From Oerskovia paurometabola (GTDB taxonomy: Bacteria; Actinomycetota; Actinomycetes; Actinomycetales; Cellulomonadaceae): a stretch of DNA of 64,000 nt. The notes beneath the pieces are model-generated. The model saw only the letters and a list, made by a program, of their open reading frames with translations, ran no database searches and had not been told where the DNA came from. A program made the translations under genes and the position numbers. Positions 1-7,790 of this stretch are shown one piece after another (position 1 is the first letter of the stretch; each line of letters opens with the position of its first letter). The DNA lies in contig NZ_JAFBBV010000001.1 in NCBI RefSeq assembly GCF_016907365.1, positions 186,001 through 250,000 of the forward strand, read 5' to 3'.

Positions 1-1
1 C

Positions 2-139
2 CGGGTGGTCGCGCTGTCCACCCTGATCGCGATCGTGAACATGGTGCTCATCACAGCGCTGTCCACGATCATGGCCTTCATCTACAACATCGTCGCGGCG
101 ATGGTGGGCGGAATCCACCTGACACTGACGGACGACTAG
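2..139 (+). CDS. DUF3566 domain protein, C-terminal end (5' end outside window)
   Basis: The reading frame is open from base 2 to a TAG at 137-139, giving the last 45 residues of a protein that begins upstream of the window. The visible part is a strongly hydrophobic helix containing ALSTIMAFIYNIVAAMVGG and a short polar tail ending in TLTDD. This is the usual C-terminus of the DUF3566 membrane proteins that sit directly after gyrA and before tRNA-Ile in Actinobacteria. The family has no firmly established role. A hairpin terminator follows it. The identification rests on the tail sequence and on the neighbours. Confidence 0.85.
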   Translation, partial: RVVALSTLIAIVNMVLITALSTIMAFIYNIVAAMVGGIHLTLTDD

Positions 140-155
140 GACATAACACCCCATA

Positions 156-213
156 CCGGGACGTCGTCCGAAGGGCCTCGAGCTGCTTCGGAGCGCGTCG
201 GACGATGTCCCGG
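156..213 (+). terminator. Rho-independent terminator after DUF3566
   Basis: Bases 156-171 pair with 198-213 in a 16-bp stem with one G-U wobble, and the stem is followed by TTT. It closes the gyrA-side operon before the tRNA genes. Confidence 0.75.
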
Positions 214-267
214 TTTGGGCGCACCCCGAGAAGTGCGGTAGTCTCAAGCGCTGCCGCAGCACAGCAA

Positions 268-341
268 GGGCCTATAGCTCAGACGGTTAGAGCGCTTCCC
301 TGATAAGGAAGAGGTCAGAGGTTCAAGTCCTCTTAGGCCCA
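268..341 (+). tRNA. tRNA-Ile (GAT anticodon)
   Basis: The acceptor stem GGGCCTA (268-274) pairs with TAGGCCC (334-340), with discriminator A at 341. The D-loop, the CTTCC/GGAAG anticodon stem with GAT in the loop, and a TTCAAGT T-loop are all present. CCA is not encoded. tRNA-Ile(GAT) followed by tRNA-Ala(TGC) is the normal pair downstream of gyrA in Actinobacteria. Confidence 0.97.
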
Positions 342-371
342 CTGCCGGAAACCCACCCGAGGGGGAACGTC

Positions 372-491
372 ATGAAGAAGTTCTTCGTACTGCTGCTCGT
401 TGCCGGCGCCGGATTCTTGATCTGGCGCAAGGTGTCCGAGGACAACAACGAGCGCGATCTCTGGGCAGAGGTCACCGACACCTTCGAGTGA
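372..491 (+). CDS. DLW-39 family small protein (39 aa)
   Basis: The ATG at 372 follows GGGGGAACGTC and opens a 39-residue protein, MKKFFVLLLVAGAGFLIWRK at the N-terminus and ERDLWAEVTD near the end. The length of 39 and the D-L-W signature define the DLW-39 family, which is found between these two tRNA genes in many Actinobacteria. It has one N-terminal membrane helix and an acidic C-terminus, so it is probably a small membrane-anchored protein. No function is known for the family. The gene is easy to miss because of its size, but position and motif make it secure. Confidence 0.92.
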   Translation: MKKFFVLLLVAGAGFLIWRKVSEDNNERDLWAEVTDTFE

Positions 492-521
492 CGGTCTCTG
501 CGGGGTAGTTCCGCGCGATCT

Positions 522-594
522 GGGGCCATGGCGCAATTGGTAGCGCACCTGCTTTGCAAGCAGGGGGTTAGGGGTTCGAGTCCCCTTGGCTCCA
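522..594 (+). tRNA. tRNA-Ala (TGC anticodon)
   Basis: The acceptor GGGGCCA (522-528) pairs with TGGCTCC (587-593, one G-U pair), with discriminator A at 594. The anticodon arm is CCTGC-TTTGCAA-GCAGG with TGC, and the T-loop is TTCGAGT. CCA is not encoded. Confidence 0.97.
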
Positions 595-698
595 CAGGGT
601 GAACAGGCCGTCGGCCGGGTCTTCGGACCTGGCAGGCGGCCTTTCGCATGCCCACCGCACGGAGCCCCGCGGTACGTGCCTGCACCGGCCTGAACGAC

Positions 699-733
699 GA
701 GAGCCCCGACCGGTCGTGCCGGTCGGGGCTCTC
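699..733 (-). terminator. Terminator for the alanine-rich protein gene
   Basis: A perfect 15-bp inverted repeat (699-713 with 719-733) with a 5-base loop lies 27 bases past the stop of the minus-strand gene at 760-1737. Confidence 0.75.
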
Positions 734-759
734 GGGTACCTCTGGGTGGGGGCGAGGTG

Positions 760-1737
760 TCAGACGGTCGGCTTCTTGCCGTCCCCGGCTGCCGTGTCCC
801 CCTCGTCGCCCGACGGCGCAGCGTCCTTGGCGCGGGTCGTCGCCTTGCGCGTGGCCTCCTTGGCGTCGCTCACCGCCTCCTGGACCTTGCCGGTGATCTT
901 CTCGCCTGCGTCGGTGACGGCCTCCTGGACCTTGCCGGTGGTCTCGCGGCCCTTGGCGACCGCGACGCCCGCTGCCTCGCCGACGGCCTCGGCCGCGTTG
1001 TTGACCGCTGCCCGCGCGTCCTCGAAGGTCGACGCTGGGACCTGGTCCCAGGGCTCGGCCCAGGGGTCGGTCGTGGGCTGCGCGCGACGCCACAGCACGT
1101 AGGCGCCGCCGGCGGCGGTGACGCCACCGACGACCCACCACAGGGCCTTGCTCTTCTTCTGGGGGTCGGCCTTGTCGGCCGCAGCGGTGAGCTTGGCCGG
1201 CGCGGCCTTGGCGGCCTTCTTGGCCGAGGCGGCCGACGTGTCGAGGCCCTTCTTGGCGGCCTTGGCGGCCTTCTTCGTCGCCCTCCGGGACAGCTTCTCG
1301 GCAGCGGCGGCCGACGCGACGGTCGCCGCGGCCGCGGCCTCGACGTTGCGGGAGGCGGCCTCGGCGGCCGCAGCCGCAGCCGCGTTGAAGCTTGCGACGA
1401 TCTTGGGCAGGACCTCCTCGACCAGCTTGTCGTGGGCCGTGTCGATCGCCGGGCTGGCCTTCTCGGCAGCCTTCTCGACGCGGGGGGCCGCCGCCTGCAG
1501 GCTGTCCTGCCACGCCTTCTCGAGGCGGGGGGTGAGCCACTCGACGAAGGCCTCGACCTTGGGCTGGCCCCACTCCTTGGCCTGGTCGGCGAGCTGGGCT
1601 GCTGTCGTCTGCGCCTTGGCGCCCGCGTCGCCGACGAGCGCGGCGACCTCGGCTGCCTGATCCTTGATCTTCTCGGAGTCGATCGAGGAGATCGTGTCGT
1701 TCACGACTCGGGCGGAACGGCGGGTGCGGTCGGACAT
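760..1737 (-). CDS. Ala/Lys-rich helical protein with one membrane segment (325 aa)
   Basis: This is an unnamed 325-residue protein of low complexity. About the first 200 residues are amphipathic, rich in Ala, Glu and Lys and without proline breaks, resembling apolipoprotein or histone-H1-like helical repeats. A hydrophobic segment, ALWWVVGGVTAAGGAYVLWR, follows, and then a second helical region with repeated TGKVQEAV-type units. That layout suggests a membrane-anchored coiled or lipid-surface protein. The start ATG at 1735-1737 is preceded by AGGAGGC (reading from the minus strand), a good ribosome site. Similar Ala-rich proteins occur beside ppiA in relatives. I do not assign a function. 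Codon bias matches the genome, so the frame is real. Confidence 0.8.
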   Translation of the reverse strand: MSDRTRRSARVVNDTISSIDSEKIKDQAAEVAALVGDAGAKAQTTAAQLADQAKEWGQPKVEAFVEWLTPRLEKAWQDSLQAAAPRVEKAAEKASPAIDTAHDKLVEEVLPKIVASFNAAAAAAAEAASRNVEAAAAATVASAAAAEKLSRRATKKAAKAAKKGLDTSAASAKKAAKAAPAKLTAAADKADPQKKSKALWWVVGGVTAAGGAYVLWRRAQPTTDPWAEPWDQVPASTFEDARAAVNNAAEAVGEAAGVAVAKGRETTGKVQEAVTDAGEKITGKVQEAVSDAKEATRKATTRAKDAAPSGDEGDTAAGDGKKPTV

Positions 1738-1886
1738 GGAGCCTCCTGTGTTCGCGGTGCTGGTGATGCTCGCTGGGACTCCACTCTGCCACCGTGCCAG
1801 GGGACCCGCGAGACAAGCGCGCCGAGGCGTTCGACACCAGTCGGGCGACTGGCGGGGGCCACAGGGCCTCGTGTGAGAATGAGGTC

Positions 1887-2426
1887 ATGTTCGCAACCCT
1901 CCACACCACTGCTGGTGACATCCGTATCGAGCTCCTGCCGAACCACGCGCCCAAGACGGTGGCGAACTTCACCGGTCTGGCGAAGGGCACCACGACCTGG
2001 ACGGATCCCCGCACGGGCGCCGAGAGCAACGCGCCGTTCTACGACGGGCTGATCTTCCACCGCGTGATCCAGGACTTCATGATCCAGGGCGGTTGCCCTC
2101 TGGGCACCGGGACCGGTGGTCCCGGCTACACGTTCAACGACGAGATCCACCCCGAGCTCCAGTTCGACCGCCCGTACCTGCTGGCCATGGCCAACGCCGG
2201 GTCGCGTCGCAACCCGGTCTCGGGCGAGGTCGAGGGCACCAACGGGTCGCAGTTCTTCATCTCGACGATCCCCACGCCGTGGCTCAACGGCAAGCACACG
2301 ATCTTCGGCGAGGTCGCGGACGACGAGTCGCGCGCCGTGGTCGACGCGATCAACACGACGCGGACGCGTCCGGGTGACCGTCCGGTCGACGACATCGTCA
2401 TCACCTCGGTCACCATCGAGGACTGA
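1887..2426 (+). CDS. ppiA: Peptidyl-prolyl cis-trans isomerase, cyclophilin type
   Basis: The 179-residue protein is a single cyclophilin domain that catalyses proline cis-trans isomerisation during folding. Family signatures are visible: GLIFHRVIQDFMIQGGCP, the GTGGPGYTFNDEI segment, LLAMANAGS, and NGSQFFIST around the active-site cleft. There is no signal peptide, so it is cytoplasmic. The ATG at 1887 starts directly at the conserved FATLHTTAGDI; frames extending upstream have no family sequence. There is no clear Shine-Dalgarno. A GAGAAT hexamer lies six bases before the ATG, which would fit a leaderless mRNA. A 12-bp hairpin follows the stop. Position matches M. tuberculosis ppiA (Rv0009). 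Confidence 0.93.
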   Translation: MFATLHTTAGDIRIELLPNHAPKTVANFTGLAKGTTTWTDPRTGAESNAPFYDGLIFHRVIQDFMIQGGCPLGTGTGGPGYTFNDEIHPELQFDRPYLLAMANAGSRRNPVSGEVEGTNGSQFFISTIPTPWLNGKHTIFGEVADDESRAVVDAINTTRTRPGDRPVDDIVITSVTIED

Positions 2427-2450
2427 CCATCTCCGTCCCCGCCTTCGGGA

Positions 2451-2479
2451 CACCGGAGCCGGCCCAGCCGGCTCCGGTG
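2451..2479 (+). terminator. Perfect 12-bp hairpin between ppiA and rhomboid gene
   Basis: Bases 2451-2462 pair perfectly with 2468-2479 around a 5-base loop. It lies 25 bases after the ppiA stop and looks like its terminator, but the 3' arm contains the only standard start codon (GTG 2477-2479) of the next gene. It has no T-rich tail, so it may act on translation instead. Confidence 0.55.
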
Positions 2480-3307
2480 TGTCCCCGACACCCCGACCGC
2501 GTCTCCTACGTCCGCTGCCAGCGCTGCGGCCGTCCGGCCTGCCCCGAGTGCCAGCGCCCTGCTGCCGTCGGCGTGCAGTGCGTGGACTGCGTCCGGGAAC
2601 AGGCACGCAGCGTCCCGCGGACCCAGACGGCTCTGGGGGGCACGGTCCGTGGTGGGCGCCCCGTCGTCACGCTGACGATCGTCGCTCTGTGCGTCGGGAG
2701 CTGGCTGCTCCAGCTCGCGACGGGCGGTGACTGGACCCAGCGCCTGGCGTTCGCGCCCTTCATCGGCGAGACGGAGCCCTACCGCTTCCTCACTGCGGCG
2801 TTCCTTCACTCCACGGGCGTCTTCCACATCCTGTTCAACATGTACGCCCTGTGGATCACCGGTCCCTTCCTCGAGCAGATGCTCGGGAGGGTGCGGTTCG
2901 TCGCGCTGTACGTGCTCGCGGCGCTCGGGGGATCGGTCGGGGTCCTGCTGCTCGCGGACCCGACGACCCAGAGCTGGTACACCGCCGTCGTGGGGGCTTC
3001 CGGTGCGGTCTTCGGGCTCTTCGGTGCGATCCTGCTCGTCCTGCGGCGTCTCGGCCGGAACGCGACCCAGATCCTCGTGCTGATCGGGATCAACGTCGCG
3101 ATCGGCTTCATCCCCGGCACCAACATCGCGTGGCAGGCGCACCTGGGTGGGCTCGCCGTCGGGCTGATCCTCGGGGCGGGGTACGCCTACGCGCCCAAGG
3201 CGCGCCGCACGCTGTGGAGCGTCGGGGTGACCGTGCTCGTCGCCGTCGCCCTGGTGGCGCTCACGGTCCTCAAGTACGCGTCGGTCCCCGAGATCGTGTT
3301 CTTCTGA
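2477..3307 (+). CDS. Rhomboid family intramembrane serine protease with N-terminal zinc finger
   Basis: The protein (276 residues from GTG 2477) begins with a B-box-like zinc finger, CPRHPDRVSYVRCQRCGRPA followed by CPEC and CVDC. A six-helix rhomboid core follows. The catalytic serine is in GASGAVFGLFGA (about S175) and the catalytic histidine in WQAHLGG (about H222). The HILFNMYALW motif of the L1 region is present. Rhomboids cleave membrane proteins inside the bilayer. The start is uncertain. GTG 2477 lies inside a perfect hairpin and has no ribosome site. In-frame codons continue upstream through a plausible proline-rich N-terminus to 2429, where GAGGAC is well spaced but the codon is ATC. 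A non-standard or coupled start is possible. Confidence 0.9.
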   Translation: MCPRHPDRVSYVRCQRCGRPACPECQRPAAVGVQCVDCVREQARSVPRTQTALGGTVRGGRPVVTLTIVALCVGSWLLQLATGGDWTQRLAFAPFIGETEPYRFLTAAFLHSTGVFHILFNMYALWITGPFLEQMLGRVRFVALYVLAALGGSVGVLLLADPTTQSWYTAVVGASGAVFGLFGAILLVLRRLGRNATQILVLIGINVAIGFIPGTNIAWQAHLGGLAVGLILGAGYAYAPKARRTLWSVGVTVLVAVALVALTVLKYASVPEIVFF

Positions 3308-3330
3308 GCCGACTACTCGACCTCGAATAG

Positions 3331-3383
3331 TTATCCACAGACTTACTCACACCTGTGGAACTACACCGGTGTAGTTATCCACA
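3331..3383. other. Two exact DnaA boxes flanking a 14-bp palindrome
   Basis: TTATCCACA occurs at 3331-3339 and again at 3375-3383 on the same strand. Between them are TGTGGAACT (a partial inverted box, near 3354) and the perfect palindrome CTACACCGGTGTAG (3361-3374). No reading frame crosses the region with genome-like codon use. It probably binds DnaA or titrates it near oriC. The main origin is expected at dnaA/dnaN, outside this window. Confidence 0.6.
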
Positions 3384-3420
3384 GGGTGATGTGGCCTGTG
3401 GGTATCCCGGCAGACCACGG

Positions 3421-3446
3421 GTGGGTCCGCAGCACTGCGGACCCAC
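3421..3446 (-). terminator. Terminator after crgA
   Basis: A perfect 12-bp inverted repeat (3421-3432 with 3435-3446) lies 37 bases beyond the crgA stop on the minus strand. It could also stop transcription from the rhomboid side. Confidence 0.7.
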
Positions 3447-3482
3447 CCGAGCACGTCTCCCCGTCCGGACCGGGCGAGGGTC

Positions 3483-3737
3483 CTACTTCCAGCGAGTCGT
3501 CAGGACGAAGCCCGCGATGATCAGCGCGAACCCGATCGCCAGGTTCCACTGGTGCAGGCCCGGGATCGGCAGGCCGAGCCCGTTGCTCGTGAGGTAGAAC
3601 AGGACGATCCAGGCCAGGCCGAGCAGCATCAGGGTGAGCATGGTCGGGACGAGCCAGCGCGGGTTGCCCGTGTCGGGCTTCTTCACCTGCGGGACCTTGA
3701 CCTTGACTGGCTTCTTGCGGGACTTCGACTCGGGCAC
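3483..3737 (-). CDS. crgA: Cell division protein CrgA
   Basis: The 84-residue protein has a basic N-terminus (MPESKSRKKPVKVKVPQVKK) followed by two membrane helices separated by a short proline-rich loop, LGLPIPGLHQWN. This is the CrgA layout and length. In actinobacteria CrgA is a septal membrane protein that interacts with FtsZ, FtsQ and penicillin-binding proteins and coordinates division with peptidoglycan synthesis. It is divergent from the DUF881 gene at 3910, the same arrangement as Rv0011c/Rv0012. The ATG at 3735-3737 is the only reasonable start. High confidence from sequence and synteny. Confidence 0.95.
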   Translation of the reverse strand: MPESKSRKKPVKVKVPQVKKPDTGNPRWLVPTMLTLMLLGLAWIVLFYLTSNGLGLPIPGLHQWNLAIGFALIIAGFVLTTRWK

Positions 3738-3909
3738 GAGAGCTGGCTCCTGTCCTCGGTATGCGTGATCCTGGCACGGGGGGTGTGCAGGAGCTGTGTC
3801 GGGTGGGACGAAACGGCGCTGCGCGACGTCGTGAACGGCAACGCCATTCGACGTCTAGCGTAGTGGGCCGACACAATAGCCCTGTGCACGGTGAGGCGGA
3901 GGTGGGTCA

Positions 3910-4746
3910 GTGAGCCAGCACGACCAGGACGTCGACGCGCCCCGGGGCGACGTCACCGACGTCGACGGCCGGGCCATGTCCGCCGACGGCGACGGACGTG
4001 CGCCGGTCGGCCCCAGGCCCACCCGCGGACGACGCATCCGTTCCGGCGTGACCGTGCTCCTGGTGCTCGCCCTCTCCGGGCTCATGTTCACGGCGAGCGC
4101 CCGGCTCGCACGCAACCAGGACGGGCGCCACCCCCAGAACCTCACCGACCTCGTGCAGAACGAGGAGCAGCGGGTCGAGAACATGACGGAGAAGGTCGTC
4201 GAGCTCGAGGCCGAGGTGACCTCGTTGGCCGAGGATCTCGCCCCCGCCGAGGTGACCCCACCCGAGGTCGTGGTGAACACCGGCATAGTGGCCGGCTCGG
4301 TCCCCGTCTCGGGACCGGCGCTCTCCGTGACCCTCGACGACGCGCCGCCCACCCAGAAGTCGGTCGACGCCCGCGTGGACGACCTCGTCGTCCACCAGCA
4401 GGACCTCCAGGAGGTCATCAACGCCCTGTGGGCGGGCGGCGCCGAGGCGATGATGCTCCAAGGGCAGCGCGTGACCCCGACCACCGCCTTCCGCTGCGTC
4501 GGCAACGTGCTCAACCTGCACGGACGGGTCTACTCGCCGCCGTACGTGGTCTCTGCCATCGGCGACCCGGCCGCCCTCCAGGCCGCGCTCGACCGCTCGC
4601 CCGTGATCAGCGTCTACCAGGAGTACGTCGACGCGTACGGGCTCGGGTGGAAGGTCGAGAAGTCGTCCTCGCTCGAGATCCCCGCCTTCGAGGGCGCGAC
4701 CGACCTGCAGTACGCCCGGGTGCCCGGCGAGAAGGACGAGGCGTGA
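3910..4746 (+). CDS. DUF881 membrane protein
   Basis: This 278-residue protein has a polar N-terminus, one membrane helix (GVTVLLVLALSGLMFTASA, about residues 46-64), a coiled-coil segment and an extracellular DUF881 domain, with the typical NALWAGGAEAMMLQGQRVT and LHGRVYSPPYVVSAIGD blocks. DUF881 proteins are usual neighbours of crgA and are thought to be part of the division or envelope apparatus. Their activity is unknown. The GTG at 3910 has GGAGGTGG six bases upstream. A TAGCCC hexamer at about 3877 may be the -10 of its promoter. The stop overlaps the next small frame (GTGA). Confidence 0.9.
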   Translation: MSQHDQDVDAPRGDVTDVDGRAMSADGDGRAPVGPRPTRGRRIRSGVTVLLVLALSGLMFTASARLARNQDGRHPQNLTDLVQNEEQRVENMTEKVVELEAEVTSLAEDLAPAEVTPPEVVVNTGIVAGSVPVSGPALSVTLDDAPPTQKSVDARVDDLVVHQQDLQEVINALWAGGAEAMMLQGQRVTPTTAFRCVGNVLNLHGRVYSPPYVVSAIGDPAALQAALDRSPVISVYQEYVDAYGLGWKVEKSSSLEIPAFEGATDLQYARVPGEKDEA

Positions 4747-4979
4747 GCGTCGTCCCGCCCGCCGCGGGACGCAGGACCGACCGCGGGGGCGACGGCCGCA
4801 CGGCGTCGCCGCACGCTGCGTGCCGTGGACGCCACGACCGGGCGCATGCCCGGGGAGCGATGATGTACGAGACGCGGTGGCCGTGGTGGCCGCTCCGGAG
4901 CGGCCGCGTCGAACGTGTGCTCCCGGCGGGCCCGGTGGCCGTGCCGTGTCAACCAGTCGACCGTCGAAGGAACAGGTGA
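4743..4979 (+). CDS. Possible small protein in the usual sortase position (78 aa)
   Basis: A frame opens at GTG 4743, overlapping the DUF881 stop as GTGA, and closes seven bases before trpG. It encodes 78 residues rich in Arg, Gly and Ala, with a short MMYETRWPWWPLR stretch and no recognisable domain. In related genomes a class E sortase gene normally fills the gap between DUF881 and trpG. This one is too short and lacks the sortase TLXTC motif, so it could be a decayed remnant, an unrelated small protein or noncoding. The overlap and the spacing to trpG favour translation, while the unusual composition argues against it. Confidence 0.3.
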   Translation: MSVVPPAAGRRTDRGGDGRTASPHAACRGRHDRAHARGAMMYETRWPWWPLRSGRVERVLPAGPVAVPCQPVDRRRNR

Positions 4980-4986
4980 GCTAGGG

Positions 4987-5634
4987 ATGGTCCGCATCCT
5001 CGTCGTGGACAACTACGACTCGTTCGTCTACACGATCGTGGGGTACCTGAACCAGCTGGGTGCCCGGACGGTCGTCGTGCGCAACGACGCCGTCCCCCCT
5101 GTGGGCGTGGACGGCCGGTTCCGTGACGACGACGGCGTGTTCGACGGCGTCCTCGTCTCCCCCGGTCCGGGCACCCCCGCGGAGGCCGGCCAGAGCGAAG
5201 AGGTCATCCGTGCCTGTGCGGCGTCGCGTACGCCCCTGCTCGGGGTCTGCCTGGGCCACCAGGCGCTCGCCGAGGTCTACGGGGCCACCGTGACCCATGC
5301 CCCCGAGCTCATGCACGGCAAGACCAGCCTGGTCGAGCACGAGGACTCCGGCGTGCTGGCGGGCCTTCCCTCGCCCTTCACCGCGACGCGCTACCACTCG
5401 CTCGCGGTGGTCCCCGAGACCGTGCCCGCCGAGCTGGTCGTCACGGCCGCGACGGAGAGCGGGGTCGTCATGGCCCTGCAGCACAGGGACCTCCCGCTGC
5501 ACGGCGTGCAGTTCCACCCCGAGTCGGTCCTGACCGAGGGCGGGCACCGGCTGCTCGCGAACTGGCTCGCGGCGTGCGGGGCGTCCGACGCCGTGGAGCG
5601 CTCCGAGGGGCTCGCGCCGCTCGTGCGCCGCTGA
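4987..5634 (+). CDS. trpG: Anthranilate/aminodeoxychorismate synthase glutamine amidotransferase subunit
   Basis: The 215-residue class I glutamine amidotransferase hydrolyses glutamine and passes ammonia to a chorismate-using partner for tryptophan or folate synthesis. The nucleophile motif GVCLGHQALAE and the C-terminal His/Glu pair in VQFHPESVLTEGG are intact, and the VDNYDSFVYT start is typical. Mycobacterial annotation of the same position (Rv0013) is trpG, but no trpE or pabB partner lies nearby, so PabA or a dual-use subunit is equally possible. The ATG at 4987 follows AGGAACAGGTGAGCTAGGG. The gene converges on pknB at a 24-bp hairpin. Confidence 0.92.
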   Translation: MVRILVVDNYDSFVYTIVGYLNQLGARTVVVRNDAVPPVGVDGRFRDDDGVFDGVLVSPGPGTPAEAGQSEEVIRACAASRTPLLGVCLGHQALAEVYGATVTHAPELMHGKTSLVEHEDSGVLAGLPSPFTATRYHSLAVVPETVPAELVVTAATESGVVMALQHRDLPLHGVQFHPESVLTEGGHRLLANWLAACGASDAVERSEGLAPLVRR

Positions 5635-5662
5635 CGCGGGGCGCCTCACCTCGAGTCCTGGA

Positions 5663-5712
5663 CGAACGCGTGAGGGCCCGGCACCACATGGTGCCGGGCC
5701 CTCACGCGTTCG
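5663..5712. terminator. Bidirectional terminator between trpG and pknB
   Basis: This is a perfect 24-bp inverted repeat (5663-5686 with 5689-5712), the longest simple hairpin I noted in the window. It is placed between two convergent genes. Confidence 0.85.
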
Positions 5713-5735
5713 GTCCTACGGCTCGCGCCGGAGCG

Positions 5736-7790
5736 TCACGGCGTCGGGTTGCCGCCGCCACCGTTGCCGCCGCCCGCAGGCGGGCCGCTCGAGATCACCA
5801 GGTCGACCTTCGTCCCCTCGGGGATCGCGGTGTCCTTCGCGGGGTTGGACGAGATGACCTGACCCTTGGGGACGGTGGCGGACTCCTTCTCGGTGACGTT
5901 GCCCAGGTTGAGCTGACGGCCGCCGAGCGACTCCTCGGCCTGGTCCTGCGTCATCCCCGTCATGTCCGGCACGTTCGTCATCTCGGGGCCGGTCGGCACG
6001 GGGGCCTTGGCGATGGTCAGCGTGACCTTCTGGCCCTGCTTGCCGGGGCCGGCGCCCGGGTTCTGCTTGATGACCGTGCCGGCGGTCTTGGTGCTCTCCT
6101 CCTCGACGATCGCATAGCTGAGGTCGAGGTCGTCGAGGGCCTTCTCGGCCTCGGCCTGGGGCTTGCCGAGCAGGTCCGGGATCGTGACGAGGCCGCTCGA
6201 GATGAAGATCTTGACCGCCGAACCGGCCGGGGCGCTCTCGTCGGCAGCGGGCTCGGTCCGTGTGACCAGACCCTTCTTCACGGTGCCGTTGTCCTCCTGG
6301 TCGACCGTCGGGTCGACTGCGAGGCCGGCGGACTCGATCTCGGCACGAGCCTGCTCCTGGGAGAGCCCCGCTACGTTCGGGACGATCACGGCAGCCGGGC
6401 CGGCCGAGAAGAACACCGTGACCTCGGTGCCCTCGGGGACGGACGCGCCGCTCTCAGGGTTCGAGCTGACGAAGGTGTCCTTGGGAAGCTGCGACTCCTG
6501 GTCGATCGCCTTGAGGAACGTCAGCCCCACGGCGTCGAGGGCCTCCTCGGCCTGCTCCGGGGTCGTGGTCGCGCTGAACGCAGGGACGGTGACCGTCTTG
6601 GGTTCGGGCGGCTGCTGGTTGAGCAGGATCATGGTGATGATCGCGGCGATCGCGACGACGCCCACCGCGATGAGCGCCCACATGAGGCCACGCTTCTTGC
6701 CCGACCCCTCGTCCTCCGGCTCGCCCTCGGCGAGGGGCCCACCGGGCTGCTGCCCCGGGGGGACGGCGGCGGGGACCCCGGTGGTCTCCCACGGGTTCGG
6801 CGCACCGGCGACGGCGGGGCTCATGACCTGCGTCGCGTTCTCGAGCGGGCCCTGCACCTGGGTCGCGGCCAGAGCGGCCGCCCCTGCCGCGGCCGCCGCC
6901 GCGACGCCGAGCGCGGGTGCCGTGATGTGTCCGCCACGGACCGCGTTCTCCAGGTCGTTGCGGAACTCTGCGGCGCTGCTGTAGCGCGCGGTGCGCTCCT
7001 TGGCGAGCGCCTTGAGCGTGATGCGGTCGAGGACCTCGGGGACGTCCGGGGCGAGGTCGCTCGGCTTCGCGGGCGCCTCTCGCACGTGCTGGTAGGCCAC
7101 GGCGACCGGAGAGTCGCCGATGAACGGCGGGCGTCCCGTGAGGAGCTCGAAGAGCAGGCAGCCCGTCGAGTACAGGTCGCTGCGCGCGTCGACCGTCTCG
7201 CCGCGGGCCTGCTCGGGAGACAGGTACTGCGCGGTGCCGATCACGGCGTGCGTCTGCGTCATGGTCGCCGCGGAGTCCGCGACCGCACGGGCGATGCCGA
7301 AGTCCATGACCTTGACCGCACCCGTCGGGGTGATCATCACGTTGGCGGGCTTGATGTCGCGGTGCACGATGCCGGCGTGGTGCGAGTACTCGAGGGCCGA
7401 CAGCACGCCCGCGGTGATCTCGATGGCCTCGTCGATCGGGACGGCCTGGCCGTCGCCCAGGATGTCGCGGACGGTGTGACCCTCGACGTACTCCATGACG
7501 ATGAACGGCACGTGCGCGGTACCGCCGCCGGGCTCGACGTGGGTGTCCTCACCCGTGTCGTACACCGCGACGATCGCCGGGTGGTTCAGTGCCGCTGCGG
7601 CCTGCGCCTCGCGGCGGAACCGGGCCAGGAACGACGGGTCGCGCGCGAGGTCCGAGCGCAGGATCTTGATCGCCACGGTCCGTCCGAGACGGGTGTCGTG
7701 GCCGATGTGCACCTCGGCCATACCGCCTCGGCCGATGAGCTCACCGACCTCGTACCGGCCGGCGAGTACCCGGGGAGCGTTGTCCACCAC
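5736..7790 (-). CDS. pknB: Ser/Thr protein kinase PknB with four PASTA repeats
   Basis: The 684-residue receptor kinase senses peptidoglycan fragments and phosphorylates division and cell-wall proteins. Residues 1-275 form the kinase: glycine loop GRGGMAEV, catalytic lysine K42, HRD aspartate in VHRDIKPAN (D145), DFG at 163-165, and activation-loop threonines in TMTQTH. An intracellular linker, one membrane helix (about 347-370) and four extracellular PASTA units (about 393-670) follow, ending in a Gly-rich tail. The start is GTG 7788-7790, just past the pknA TAA, so the two are translated together. It is the last gene of the fhaA-to-pknB operon. Confidence 0.96.
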   Translation of the reverse strand: MVDNAPRVLAGRYEVGELIGRGGMAEVHIGHDTRLGRTVAIKILRSDLARDPSFLARFRREAQAAAALNHPAIVAVYDTGEDTHVEPGGGTAHVPFIVMEYVEGHTVRDILGDGQAVPIDEAIEITAGVLSALEYSHHAGIVHRDIKPANVMITPTGAVKVMDFGIARAVADSAATMTQTHAVIGTAQYLSPEQARGETVDARSDLYSTGCLLFELLTGRPPFIGDSPVAVAYQHVREAPAKPSDLAPDVPEVLDRITLKALAKERTARYSSAAEFRNDLENAVRGGHITAPALGVAAAAAAGAAALAATQVQGPLENATQVMSPAVAGAPNPWETTGVPAAVPPGQQPGGPLAEGEPEDEGSGKKRGLMWALIAVGVVAIAAIITMILLNQQPPEPKTVTVPAFSATTTPEQAEEALDAVGLTFLKAIDQESQLPKDTFVSSNPESGASVPEGTEVTVFFSAGPAAVIVPNVAGLSQEQARAEIESAGLAVDPTVDQEDNGTVKKGLVTRTEPAADESAPAGSAVKIFISSGLVTIPDLLGKPQAEAEKALDDLDLSYAIVEEESTKTAGTVIKQNPGAGPGKQGQKVTLTIAKAPVPTGPEMTNVPDMTGMTQDQAEESLGGRQLNLGNVTEKESATVPKGQVISSNPAKDTAIPEGTKVDLVISSGPPAGGGNGGGGNPTP

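Noticed and set aside
323..2029. A 568-codon open frame on the minus strand across the tRNA-Ala and the Ala-rich gene
   Set aside because: It crosses two tRNA genes and the real minus-strand gene at 760-1737 in another frame. Composition is Arg/Gly-rich noise from high GC.
3331..3383. The chromosomal origin of replication
   Set aside because: Only two exact boxes and no AT-rich unwinding element. oriC is expected beside dnaA, outside the window.
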